This document shows, piece after piece, positions 20,499 through 30,840 of a stretch of 64,000 nt of DNA. Origin of the DNA: Agrostemma githago (taxonomy: Eukaryota; Streptophyta; Magnoliopsida; Caryophyllales; Caryophyllaceae); the NCBI GenBank assembly GCA_958450325.1, contig OY288244.1, positions 30,668,424 through 30,732,423 on the forward strand, in the 5' to 3' direction. The position numbers and the translations under genes are program-made. Every line of letters starts with the position of its first letter. The first letter of the stretch is position 1. Below the pieces are notes generated by a model. That model did not search any database and was not told the DNA's origin. It worked only from the letters and a program-made list of their open reading frames with translations.

Positions 20499-21403
20499 AC
20501 TCGACCGAGTCATTGTGTGACTCGACCCAGTGGACCTCTGAAAAAGATTCTGTCCGGGTTTTATGACCCTACTCGACTAGGGATGTCAACGGGTCGGTTT
20601 CGGGTCGGGTGGAGCATCACCCGAATCCGCATACTCCACCCGATCCATCCGTCACCCGATTAACCCACCACCCGGATCCAATCCATCCGTCATCGCGGGT
20701 GATTCGGGTGGATCGGGTGCTTAGCGGATGAAAAATATTTTTTAAAAATACAATAACAAATATACAAATTATAAGATGCGTAAAGTGATTTTGGGATTTT
20801 TTTGGTGGTCGGAAATTAAGACGGGAAAGAAAATCTAAAATGGTGGCCGCCAAAGTGATTACGGAAAATATTTTCTTAGGGTTTTAAGAAAAAAAAGGAT
20901 AATGAGTATAAAAATAGAGTGAAATTAATTTTTTTTTTATATATTCATATAATTTTTTTTAAAAATCTATAAACGGGTGAACGGATCGGGTGGACGGGTG
21001 AAAAATCTCCACCCGAATCTGACCCGATCCATCACCCGATTCATCCGTCATCCGCTTAAAATCCATTTAGTTCGGGTTTTCGTCCATTAATTTTATTCGG
21101 GTGGATGGATTTTGAACGGGTTCGGGTGAAATTGACATCCCTATACTCGACCGAGTTATTGACCAACTCGACCGAGTACATCGCCACTCGACCGAGTCAC
21201 TGTAAGACTCGACCGAGTGGAGGTCGTAAAGACATTCTGTCTTGTATTATGGACCCTACTCGACCGAGTTATTGACCAACTTGGTCGAGTATGTTGCCAC
21301 TCGACCGAGTCATTGTGAGACTCGACCGAGTGGAGGCCGAAAGAGCATTCTGCTCGATTTTTATGATGTCACTCGATCGAGTGGTCTAGGCACTCGGTCG
21401 AGT
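20499..21403 (-). repeat. 113-bp tandem repeat of palindromes in the A LTR, split by a MITE
   Basis: ACTCGACCGAGT-type palindromes start at 20499, 20520 (degenerate), 20571 (cut by the MITE and completed at 21145), 21166, 21186, 21207, 21258, 21279 (degenerate), 21299, 21320, 21371 and 21392. Steps inside a unit are 20-21 bp and the unit length is 113 bp (21145 to 21258). Each full unit has four palindromes. Confidence 0.85.
20578..21143. mobile_element. hAT-type MITE, 566 bp, copy 1
   Basis: Terminal inverted repeats TAGGGATGTCAA...TTGACATCCCTA, with the 8-bp target duplication TACTCGAC at 20570-20577 and 21144-21151. The ends are rich in CGGGT/ACCCG repeats; the centre is A/T-rich. 8-bp duplications and this TIR fit the hAT superfamily. 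It landed inside a palindrome of the A LTR. A second copy is at 52200-52739. Confidence 0.9.
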
Positions 21404-22365
21404 GGCACCTGTACGAACCAGGTTCGTTTCTTCCAATTTTGTTGATTGCGAAATTGCTTTTGATTTTGACGATTTGATGAATTGGGCATAAATATTGTGG
21501 AATTTATACTCAATTCATGAACTTGAATACTCGTTGTATCCCATATTCGATCATTGAATCGATATGGAATACTAGAGTAAAAATAATGGAAAATTAATTT
21601 AAGCCGCCTTAAATTAACTACCGCGATATGGTAGATTTCCTCCGCGTTTAATAATGTCGTAATTCTAATTAATTGTATGGACAATTATTTTAGCATCAAC
21701 GGAAAATCGCATTAGTTAACTTATGTGACTAGATCGCTAGATTCGACGTCTAATTATGGAATTAGCATCGAATCTACGAGATTGACACTATGCTAGAATT
21801 GAAAGACTTGATTCCCTCGGCTTCTCCGACACCGTAATGAATCCCTAGGGATTATGTGGTGTCAGATCCGCGTCAACGGGTTTCGACCCTTATTAAATAA
21901 AACGCTTGCTTTGGAAAAGTCGATGCGAATATGCAATGTAAACGAAAATAAACGAATTATTATTGAAATTGCTCCGTTTCAATAATCAAATGCTAGGGTT
22001 TCAGGATAAGCGACCGGCAACGCTGTGTGCAGTACACTTGTATATTCGGGTTTCCTTATCCTGACATCCTTCGCACTCGACACAAATCGACGAGTATTTT
22101 AATGTCTTTTGATACTAATTACACTATTGATATTAGCGATACTAGTATGCGAATAAAATAAATAAAAAAGACAACGACGCATGACGCGAGAATAAAAGAG
22201 AAAAGGGAAGAAACCGGGTTTTGACACCCTCAACCTACATGTTCCTTATGCTCGGACTGGACTCGTAGTGGCGGCTTGCACGGGAGTTTCGAGTATGTAG
22301 GCTAAGTTGTGGTGGTTTAGGGTTGCCTCCTAGGTACTAGGGTTAGGGCTTAAGTGTAGTGTTAG

Positions 22366-23988
22366 TGACGGAAGGGATTTGTCGTGAATCCCACCGATCA
22401 AATAAATAACCGGCAAAACCTAACTAGGGTAGCTAGGGTAAGTCGGGTCGAATCCACGGGGACGGTAAGAGGCGTCTAGACTAAGGTCGGCCCAAATACG
22501 AGACTAAGTCAACGAGCTAAGCTAAACTAGAGAATGATAGAAGGGGAAAGAGCTAGGCTAAGACTAAGGAGAACAACTAAGGAGAACGGGCTAGGATTAG
22601 GTCGGGGTCAAAGGGGTAACGGAATGGTCAAGGAAGAGCTAGAGCGAAGGAGGTAGTAGGGTGATCTAGGTTGGTCCGGGCTCTCGCAACTTAGACTCAC
22701 CTAGAGGTTCCTCATGGAACCCATCTCGGCGACGCACATGACAAACGGGGTTCTAGTGCGCTATGGTGGCCTAGGTCGAATCCGGGCTCTCGCAACTTAG
22801 ACCGACCTAGGGGTCGTCCTCACTGGGCTCTCGCAACTTAGTGAGGGGACCGAACCCACAACAAACTAACACCCACAAAAGGAAGGCAAGAAAAACAAGC
22901 ATTCTAACCTACTTAGTCATTCAAGCATTCCAACAAACATGTGATATGCATCAACCAAGAGGAAACCCAAATCTTCCACCAACTTCTCCAACAAACCCTT
23001 AATCACCCAATTAACACCCTAATCACCCTACTAACCCTAGCAAGAACACTACTCTAACATAATCAAACTAATACTAACAAGAACAAGAGAAATCAACCCA
23101 AACATCAAAACATATATAAACAAACTAGTGAAAATGATGAACAACAATCAAAGATGCAAACTTGGATGAATTAAACAAGATTTAGAGTAAAAGGAGAAGA
23201 AGATTATACCAAACTAGTGAAGAGGAAAGGTTAAAACTTGCATTAATGAAGAAAACTCAAAACAAACCACCAAGGTTGTCAATCTTGGAAGGATCTTGAA
23301 GAATTCCCTTAATACAAGTACTAAACTAAGATTAACTACTAATTACCGACTAATCTACACTAATCTAATCTAATCTAACCTAAAGTAGTCTAGGGTTTAA
23401 TGTCTAATGAAGTGCATAAGCTAAGAATAACAAGGGAAGAGTATATATAGGGTTACAAATGGAAGGGAGAAGAAAGAAAAGAAATGCGGGCAGTAGCAGC
23501 ACATTCCCGATCGGGAAGGGAAATCCCGATCGGGAAACTTCAACTTTCCCGATCGGGAATATGCCATCCCGATCGGGAAAGCTCCACAGTGGCGTCCCTA
23601 ATCGTGCACTTCATCCCGATCGGGTTTGAGGCCTTCCCGATCGGGATGGGTCTTGTAGGCCTCCAATATGAACTTTTTGGTCCCTCCTTGCTTCTCATGG
23701 GCTTCCCATCGATTCTCGGGACTCGGGATCGGGTCTCGGAGGCTCGGGATTGGGTCCCAAGGTCTCGGGGTCGATTCCAAGGCATCGAATCATCGTTCCT
23801 CTACTCCGTTGGCTCCAAAATGTGTATGTATACAGTCGGAATCGCTCCAACTCTTCCAAATCGGTCTCGGGAACCTGAAACGAACTAAAGGAAGCATAAG
23901 AAGCCCCTAAACCGCTCCCAAGGAGCGATTCTACAAGGAAAATGGGACCAAAACACTAAAAAATAGGCACTACAAACCACACTTATCA
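22366..23988 (-). repeat. 3' LTR of the minus-strand family B element
   Basis: 1623 bp. TATA (TATATA) at 23442-23449. Palindromes TCCCGATCGGGA start at 23505, 23524, 23547, 23567, 23614 (degenerate) and 23635. Three GCTCTCGCAACTTAG repeats lie at about 22680-22840. Confidence 0.93.
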
Positions 23989-26463
23989 ACTCCCCCACAC
24001 TTAACCCTTACTCGCCCTCGAGTAAGCACATACTAACTACTATACTAGCCGAATGGGTATTAGCGCACCCTACGCCCTTTCAACTCACGCGAGTGCACTT
24101 AGAGGAAAAGTGCACTCCGCAAGGCAAGTCGGGTCTTGCGACAAAACTGCGGATGCAACCGGACACAAGACACAAAAACAAACAAACACACAAACGAACA
24201 CATAATCGGTTGCACCCAAAGAAAAACAAATACCGCTTCCCTCTAAAAGCTGTGAAAGAAGCACCGGTTTAGGACTCGAGGTAAGTGACAACGTTCCCAA
24301 GCTAGCAATACAAACTGAGGTGGACTAAACCCTAATAGTATGACGATAAAGCAACAAAAACGTTGGTAACTTACCTAGGTCCTCCTAACTTTCTAAGAAC
24401 GTACCACGGAACGATCGGCGGAGTGGGAAGTGATGATCCACGGTGTTAGTCGACACTGTAGGTAAGTGAGACCCCGCCCCCTTTAGCGTGAGCCAAGAGG
24501 GTCGTCCCGTGTCCAAAACCGCCTAACTAGTCCAAGTAAAAAGTGGAAATGATTGCAAAATGAGGGAAGACCGACTCACGCCGCTATCATCCTTCCTAGG
24601 GACTCGGTCCTTTGGTGGGCTCTTCACGGCAAAAGTCGGAAAAAGGCTTATTTTGAGAGGTAGGGGTTATTTTTGTGAATCGGGTTTTCTTTTGGCATTT
24701 TCTCTTTTCTTTTGCATTTTTGCCTTGTTTTGCCATGCCATTCTTTTTCTTCTTTTCTATTTTCTTTTTGGCTTTTTGTGCCTTTTCTTTTTCTTCAATT
24801 CTTTTCTTTCTTTCATTTTCCTTTTTTTTTTCTTTTCTTTGCCCTTTTGGCTTGATTTGGCTTTTTGGCATTCCTTATTGCAACAAGAAATATGACTTCA
24901 ACAATTTGCAATTTTATTGTGTGGATATGTGTAGGAGGTAGGTAAATGGGTAAGTCGGGGGTCGCGATCCCTCTTCTAACCCACAAAAAGTGGAGAACTT
25001 GGACTAATCAAACGATCCTAGACACGGTCACCTAAGGGACGAGACTCGGTAACCAAGGCCTTTTCACACCGTGGGTGGTCAAAATGGTCAATAGTGCAAA
25101 TCTCGTAGTAAATCCCTAGTAAGCTAGGTGGACTCAAGGTAAAGGACCAACGAAATCATTGATTTAGGGTCATTCTACTAGACTAAAGTCCAAGACTCGA
25201 TATATACAACTAGGAAGGGAAAGTAAGCACTCACACACTAGCCTCTAAACCGGGTTTTCGAAAACGGTTTACACACAAGACACACAACATAGCACAACAC
25301 AAAATCAAAGACATGACGAAAATGAACGAAAGAAAAAGAAGCAAAAGCAACAAAACAAAAGCAAAACAAAACAAACACATACATAACACAAACACCACCC
25401 CTAGCTTCCAAACAAATCACCAAATCACCCACAAACTTTACAAAGCTCCTCCCGAGCACACAACATCACAATCTCCTTCGAACTCCACAAGAGACAAAGA
25501 GGGAAAAAGGGATAAGATGTTACCGGAAGTCTCGAAGGCTCTCCAAAGCTATCGGTGATTCAAGTAACCTATAAGGAAAAAGGGAGGCAAACACACACAA
25601 CAAAACAAATATACGAGACAATGACACAAAAGGAAAACATACAAAAGGAAAATCTTTTTGATTTTTGTGAAGTTTTTTCAAATTTTTATGGTTTTTTAAA
25701 GATTGTTTGAAAAACTACGAAAATAAAACTAACTACGATAGAATATCGCTCCCCCCACACTTAAACCGAGCCATGTCCTCATGCTCGATCGTAGTGTGCG
25801 GAGAGACAAAAGAAAAAGAAAAGAAACTACGAAAATAAAGCTAAAAATCAAAAATAAAGGTGAAGAAAAGGGTAGAAGGTGTCCGGCCGGGGTGTAGTCA
25901 AGTCACCATGGGCCGAGACAAGAAAAAGATATGGAAGGGGGAAGAAAATAAAAAGAAGGAAATAAAAGGAAATGGGAGGGGAGGACTAGGTGTAATCAAG
26001 TCACCTAGCCCGGATTTCGCCTAAATCCGACTAAATCCTCAAAAAGAAAGAGTGAAAAACTTGTAAAATTTGGATTTTGAAAATGACTCTCGATGTAGTC
26101 ACATCATCGAGAGTCGGGAGTAACCATAAACCAAGGCCTCGAAGGCCACCATGACAAAGGGGAAGGGAATAAACAAATGAAGACAAGCTAAAAAACGGAA
26201 AAGAGAGGATAGTTGCCATACCGACCGGTTAGCAACTCACTCGCTCCATCGTCTCAATGATCAATATAGGCACTTGCTTGTTGTCGTCATTGTCATCCTT
26301 CTTCAAGCTTGAGAAAACCGCATGGCTAAGGTAGTAATGGTGCGAGGGGGTGGGATTTGATGTGAATACCGGTCTAAAGTAGATAGAAGATGAAGTGAGG
26401 ATATGAAAATGAAGTATGTGGGTGGTATGATATGAGCAAGGAAGGTAGGGAGGTTGGGTGGGG

Positions 26464-26690
26464 GTATATAATGGTTGGGTGGGCTTAAATGTCGAAGAAG
26501 AAGCACCAAAAAGGAGTAGGGGATCATCCCGGTCGGGATGGGTGGTCCCGGTCGGGATGACATACCCGTCCCGGTCGGGAAGCCTCCTTCCCGATCGGGA
26601 TGACACTCCAGTGAACTCGATTTTTGGCACCCTCATCCCGATCGGGACGGCCCCATCCCGGTCGGGACGACACACCCTTCCCGGTCGGGA
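26464..26690 (-). promoter_or_regulatory. Internal palindrome array and TATA, minus-strand family B element
   Basis: Seven palindromes TCCCGRYCGGGA start at 26527, 26546, 26569, 26589, 26636, 26656 and 26679, the mirror of the array at 11149-11312 including the 19, 23, 20, 47, 20, 23 steps. TATATA lies at 26464-26470. Confidence 0.6.
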
Positions 26691-26999
26691 AGGGTCTTCA
26701 TGACTCCCATGACCCCAAAAACCGGCTCCCTTGCTCACGATCCAAGCTCTATCGCTAACCACTCCTTTCTAGGAGTCACCTTCACTTCACCTATCACAAT
26801 AAACTCAAAGTACACATCAAATTCACTCCCTCACATCGCTCATCAAAATACCAAAATAATTACAAGAATATCACAAAATTAACAAAATCAAGAGAAAAAT
26901 CACACAAATACAAACACAAGTACTCTAAAGAGGAGAGGAGAATATACAACATGACGGTTCTTTAGGAACTCCGTCAAACCTAGGATGGTGGACTCTTCT

Positions 27000-28373
27000 T
27001 CAACCGTAGCCCTCAAGGGCATGGAGGAGCAAGTCGAACGCGCTACCGACATCATAATGTAGGCCCAAGAAGCGCTCGAGCCTAGCTAACCTCCACGGCC
27101 TCCAAGGTGGAGGCAAGAAGTAGGATTCCCAAGACCCATCGTCATCATTCATGTCATCTCTGGGGTCTATCCATCCCACGAGCTTAACCGACCTCTTCCT
27201 CCCTAGGCATCGCCTCCAATCATTAGCAAGCTTCATCTCCAAGAAACAAGGCACAAAAAGCGGTTTTGGCCTCATCTCCTCAATGCACACCCCCACACTT
27301 TCCTCAAGTTGTGGTTCCCCATCTTCATCACTAGGCCCCACATCATCTTGGAGAAGAGGATCGAAACTTCTACCAGCGGTTTCAATCTCTTCTAAGTCCT
27401 TGCTTGGTTCACTAGCAAGGGGCTCTTGATGCTTATCCACATTATCGCACAAGGGCAACTCAAGGCTAACAATTTCACCCAACAACTTCACAAACTCTAC
27501 CAAACCATCCAACTCACCATCCTCCTCCAATTCCTCACCAATGTTGTCTTCACCGAGGGTCATCTCCTCATTCGTCTCTTTTTGGGTAGACGATTGAGGT
27601 TCTTCAAAGCAAGACTCGCTCCTTATAGGGAATTCATTAACGGCCTCGTCATTGGGTTGTTCCCCTTCCCCAAATGAACATCTCTCATCAAGTTATGAGG
27701 ATTGAGTTAGGAGCATTAGGGTTTGAGCCGTTAAAGCATGCAATCTAGCTTTAGACTCCTCCCTTTCCCTAAGGATTTCGGCCAAGAGTTCATTATTCTT
27801 TTGCGTTTGGATGGCCATTTCTTGTTGCATTTGAAGCATCGATTGAAACACCTCCAAGTCGGGCAATTGGTGATCATTGGGGTCTTGTAAAGCTCCTTGA
27901 TAATCTTGATGATAATCTTGATAATCTTGATTAAACATGGTGTCTTGATGATGCCCAAGGGGTGGGGCATCATATTGTTGGTAGTGAGGTTGAGGTGATT
28001 GGTAGTATTGTTGGTCATGGGGTTCATATTGTGGTTGGGGTGGAGGGTAATATGGTGGGTCTTGGGGGTATTGGCTTCCATAAGGTGAATCTTGATTGAA
28101 CATGGTGGGTTCACAATCATAGCTTGAGTAATAGCCACCTTGATCGTAGGATTGATAGTCATTCACTTGTTGGTAGCCATTTCCATACTCTTGAGGATCA
28201 TACCCATCTTGATTACCCCAAGAAGCTTGATTATGGTAGGGGGACGTCATGTCATGGCTTTGGCTCATGGAAGAAGAGGGGTATCTCATATCGGCTTCCA
28301 TGTGTGAGGAGTTTAGATCAAACCCCATGCTCGCTCGAAAATCGTAGCCCATACCCGGTTGGAAACCACTCAT
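27000..28373 (-). pseudogene. Family B Q/Y/P-rich ORF, one nonsense mutation
   Basis: Homologue of the 464-residue ORF at 9444-10838, about 457 codons with the same Tyr/Gln/Pro-rich start, coiled coil and conserved FLPPPWRPWRLARLERFLG end. A single in-frame TAA at 27693-27695 breaks it where the other copy has CAA (Gln, in TSQLDEG), a C-to-T transition. The frame is otherwise kept over 1374 bases. Confidence 0.82.
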
Positions 28374-28600
28374 TCTAGCAACCGTCCGTTAAAGCGGCTC
28401 TAAGTCGCAAGAAGGAGATGGTCACCACCTCTAAGCACAAACTGTAGACTAAGAACAAACGTGAGAAGTCTAGTGCTTTTTGGGCACTAGACAAGAGAGA
28501 AATAAACCACACACACACAAGAAGCAAGGTAACCAAAAAGAAAAAAAGAAAACACAAAGACAAAGTCAATTAACTAGGAAAACAAAGTCTAAACTAGCAC

Positions 28601-28623
28601 CGTCCCCGGCAACGGCGCCAAAT
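28601..28623 (-). other. Primer-binding site of the minus-strand family B element
   Basis: Inverted TTGGCGCCGTTGCCGGGG next to the 5' LTR end at 28625, as in the plus-strand copy. Confidence 0.8.
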
Positions 28624-28624
28624 T

Positions 28625-30226
28625 GACGGAAGGGATTTGTCGTGAATCCCACCGATCAAATAAATAACCGGCAAAACCTAACTAGGGTAGCTAGGGTAAG
28701 TCGGGTCGAATCCACGGGGACGGTAAGAGGCGTCTAGACTAAGGTCGGCCCAAATACGAGACTAAGTCAACGAGCTAAGCTAAACTAGAGAATGATAGAA
28801 GGGGAGAGAGCTAGGCTAAGACTAAGGAGAACAACTAAGGAGAACGGGCTAGGATTAGGTCGGGGTCAAAGGGGTAACGGAATGGTCAAGGAAGAGCTAG
28901 AGCGAAGGAGGTAGTAGGGTGATCTAGGTTGGTCCGGGCTCTCGCAACTTAGACTCACCTAGAGGTTCCTCATGGAACCCATCTCGGCGACGCACATGAC
29001 AAACGAGGTTCTAGCGCGCTATGGTGGCCTAGGTCGAATCCGGGCTCTCGCAACTTAGACCGACCTAGGGGTTGTCCTCACCGGGCTCTCGCAACTTAGT
29101 GAGGGGACCGAACCCACAACAAACTAACACCCACAAAAGGAAGGCAAGAAAAACAAGCATTCTAACCTACTTAGTCATTCAAGCATTCCAACAAACATGT
29201 GATATGCATCAACCAAGAGGAAACCCAAATCTTCCACCAACATCTCCAACAAACCCTTAATCACCCAATTAACACACTAATCACCCTACTAACCCTAGCA
29301 AGAACACTACTCTAACATAATCAAACTAATACTAACAAGAACAAGATAAATCAACCCAAACATCAAAACATATATAAACAAACTAGTGAAAATGATGAAC
29401 AACAATCAAAGATGCAAACTTGGATGAATTAAACAAGATTTAGAGTAAAAGGAGAAGAAGATTATACCAAACTAGTGAAGAGGAAAGGTTAAAACTTGCA
29501 TTAATTAAGAAAACTCAAAACAAACCACCAAGGTTGTCAATCTTGGAAGGATCTTGAAGAATTCCCTTAATACAAGTACTAAACTAAGATTAACTACTAA
29601 TTACCGACTAATCTACACTAATCTAATCTAATCTAACCTAAAGTAGTCTAGGGTTTAATGTCTAATGAAGTGCATAAGCTAAGAATAACAAGGGAAGAGT
29701 ATATATAGGGTTACAAATGGAAGGGAGAAGAAAGAAAAGAAATGCGGGCAGCAGCAGCACATTCCCGATCGGGAAGGGAAATCCCGATCGGGAAACTTCA
29801 ACTTTCCTGATCGGGAATATGCCATCCCGATCGGGAAAGCTCCACAGTGGCGTCCCTAATCGTGCACTTCATCCCGATCGGGTTTGAGGCCTTCCCGATC
29901 GGGATGGGTCTTGTAGGCCTCCAATATGAACTTTTTGGTCCCTCCTTGCTTCTCATGGGCTTCCCATCGATTCTCGGAGGCTCGGGATTGGGTCCCAAGG
30001 TCTCGGGGTCGATTCCAAGGCATCGAATCATCGTTCCTCTACTCCGTTGGCTCCAAAATGTGTATGTATACAGTCGGAATCGCTCCAACTCTTCCAAATC
30101 GGTCTCGGGAACCTGAAACGAACTAAAGGAAGCATAAGAAGCCCCTAAACCGCTCCCAAGGAGCGATTCTACAAGGAAAATGGGACCAAAACACTAAAAA
30201 ATAGGCACTACAAACCACACTTATCA
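28625..30226 (-). repeat. 5' LTR of the minus-strand family B element
   Basis: 1602 bp. TATA at 29700-29707. Palindromes start at 29763, 29782, 29805 (one base changed), 29825, 29872 (degenerate) and 29893, upstream of TATA on the minus strand. Confidence 0.92.
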
Positions 30227-30346
30227 GTTAGGCTTGAGTAATTGATTAGGGTAGAATTAGGGTTTTTTTAAGGATGATCAAAGTTCTCCTTAGGGTTGTG
30301 CATAGGTGTGCTTATATAGGAAAACGCAAGGTACCCGGCTAGGGTT

Positions 30347-30449
30347 ACTCGACCGAGTAAGCAGCTGACTCGGTCGAGTGGCCCAGTGCGTCAACCGTCG
30401 GGCTTGAAGTAGGCCCACTCGATCGAGTGGGTGGGGCACTCGATCGAGT
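30347..30449 (-). promoter_or_regulatory. Two palindrome pairs upstream of the family A TATA box
   Basis: ACTCGAYCGAGT-type palindromes start at 30347, 30368, 30417 and 30438. The pairs are 21 bp apart inside and 70 bp apart from each other. On the minus strand the TATA box at 30311-30320 lies about 27 bp downstream of the nearest palindrome. Confidence 0.7.
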
Positions 30450-30840
30450 GGCCCAGCTGGGTCGTGCGGGTCCATCGTTTTGGGCCGTGACCTGGGTTTT
30501 TGATGGGTTTGTGTTTGACTTGGACTTTTGATGTTGTGAATGGTCGTTTTGTATGTCTCGGAAACGACTTTGACCAGGGTTGACCCAATCGCTAAAAAGT
30601 CGGTTTTATTTCCGGTGTCGGTTTTGGCCCAAATTAGTCTTGTTTGACTCGGAATGGTCCGCTGGGCCTGGATTTGAGGTTAGTTTTGTGAGATTTGTAC
30701 TCCGTAAGTGCATTAGCCAACAACTAATGGATTTGAGCCCATATCTGAGCGCGTAGAAACACGTTAGCGTCCGATCATCATCGGGTGTTTTTTTGGGAAA
30801 CTACCATAGACACCTGGCAGTCAAAATGCGGGTGTCTACA

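Larger units (their letters stand above)
22366..30226 (-). mobile_element. Family B full-length element, inverted (7861 bp)
   Basis: LTRs 22366-23988 and 28625-30226 with the 5-bp target duplication GTTAG at 22361-22365 and 30227-30231, a perfect match. On the minus strand: 5' LTR, primer site (28601-28623), ORF (28373 to 27000), internal palindrome array, polypurine-like motif, polypurine tract (23989-24006), 3' LTR. It sits in the 5' LTR of family A. The two LTRs differ by about ten substitutions and one deletion of about 22 bp in the right LTR near 29977. Confidence 0.93.
571..30840 (-). mobile_element. Family A: Ty3/gypsy LTR retrotransposon, Tat lineage, nested and decayed
   Basis: Read on the minus strand the order is LTR (30840 to 19707, split by an insertion), primer site, untranslated leader, gag, protease, RT, RNase H, integrase, then an antisense PMD gene near 571. 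The order RT-RNase H-integrase is Ty3/gypsy. The protease motif DDGSAVNVLP, the gag zinc knuckle, the long LTR (about 3.27 kb) and the antisense extra ORF fit the Tat lineage. The 3' LTR and polypurine tract are not present in their expected place: the internal region stops at 571. Pol has nonsense codons and a large integrase deletion, so the copy cannot move by itself. It is split by family B elements at 3854-5486, 7718-15289 and 22366-30226. Confidence 0.85.
19707..30840 (-). repeat. 5' LTR of family A, split by a family B element
   Basis: The LTR runs on the minus strand from TGTAGACACCCG at 30840 to ...GTCCACA at 19707, leaving out 22366-30231. Its own length is about 3.27 kb, still including the 566-bp MITE. 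The TATA box (CTATATAAG on the minus strand) is at 30311-30320. Palindrome arrays lie at 30347-30449 (just upstream of TATA) and at 20499-21403 (far downstream). Confidence 0.75.
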
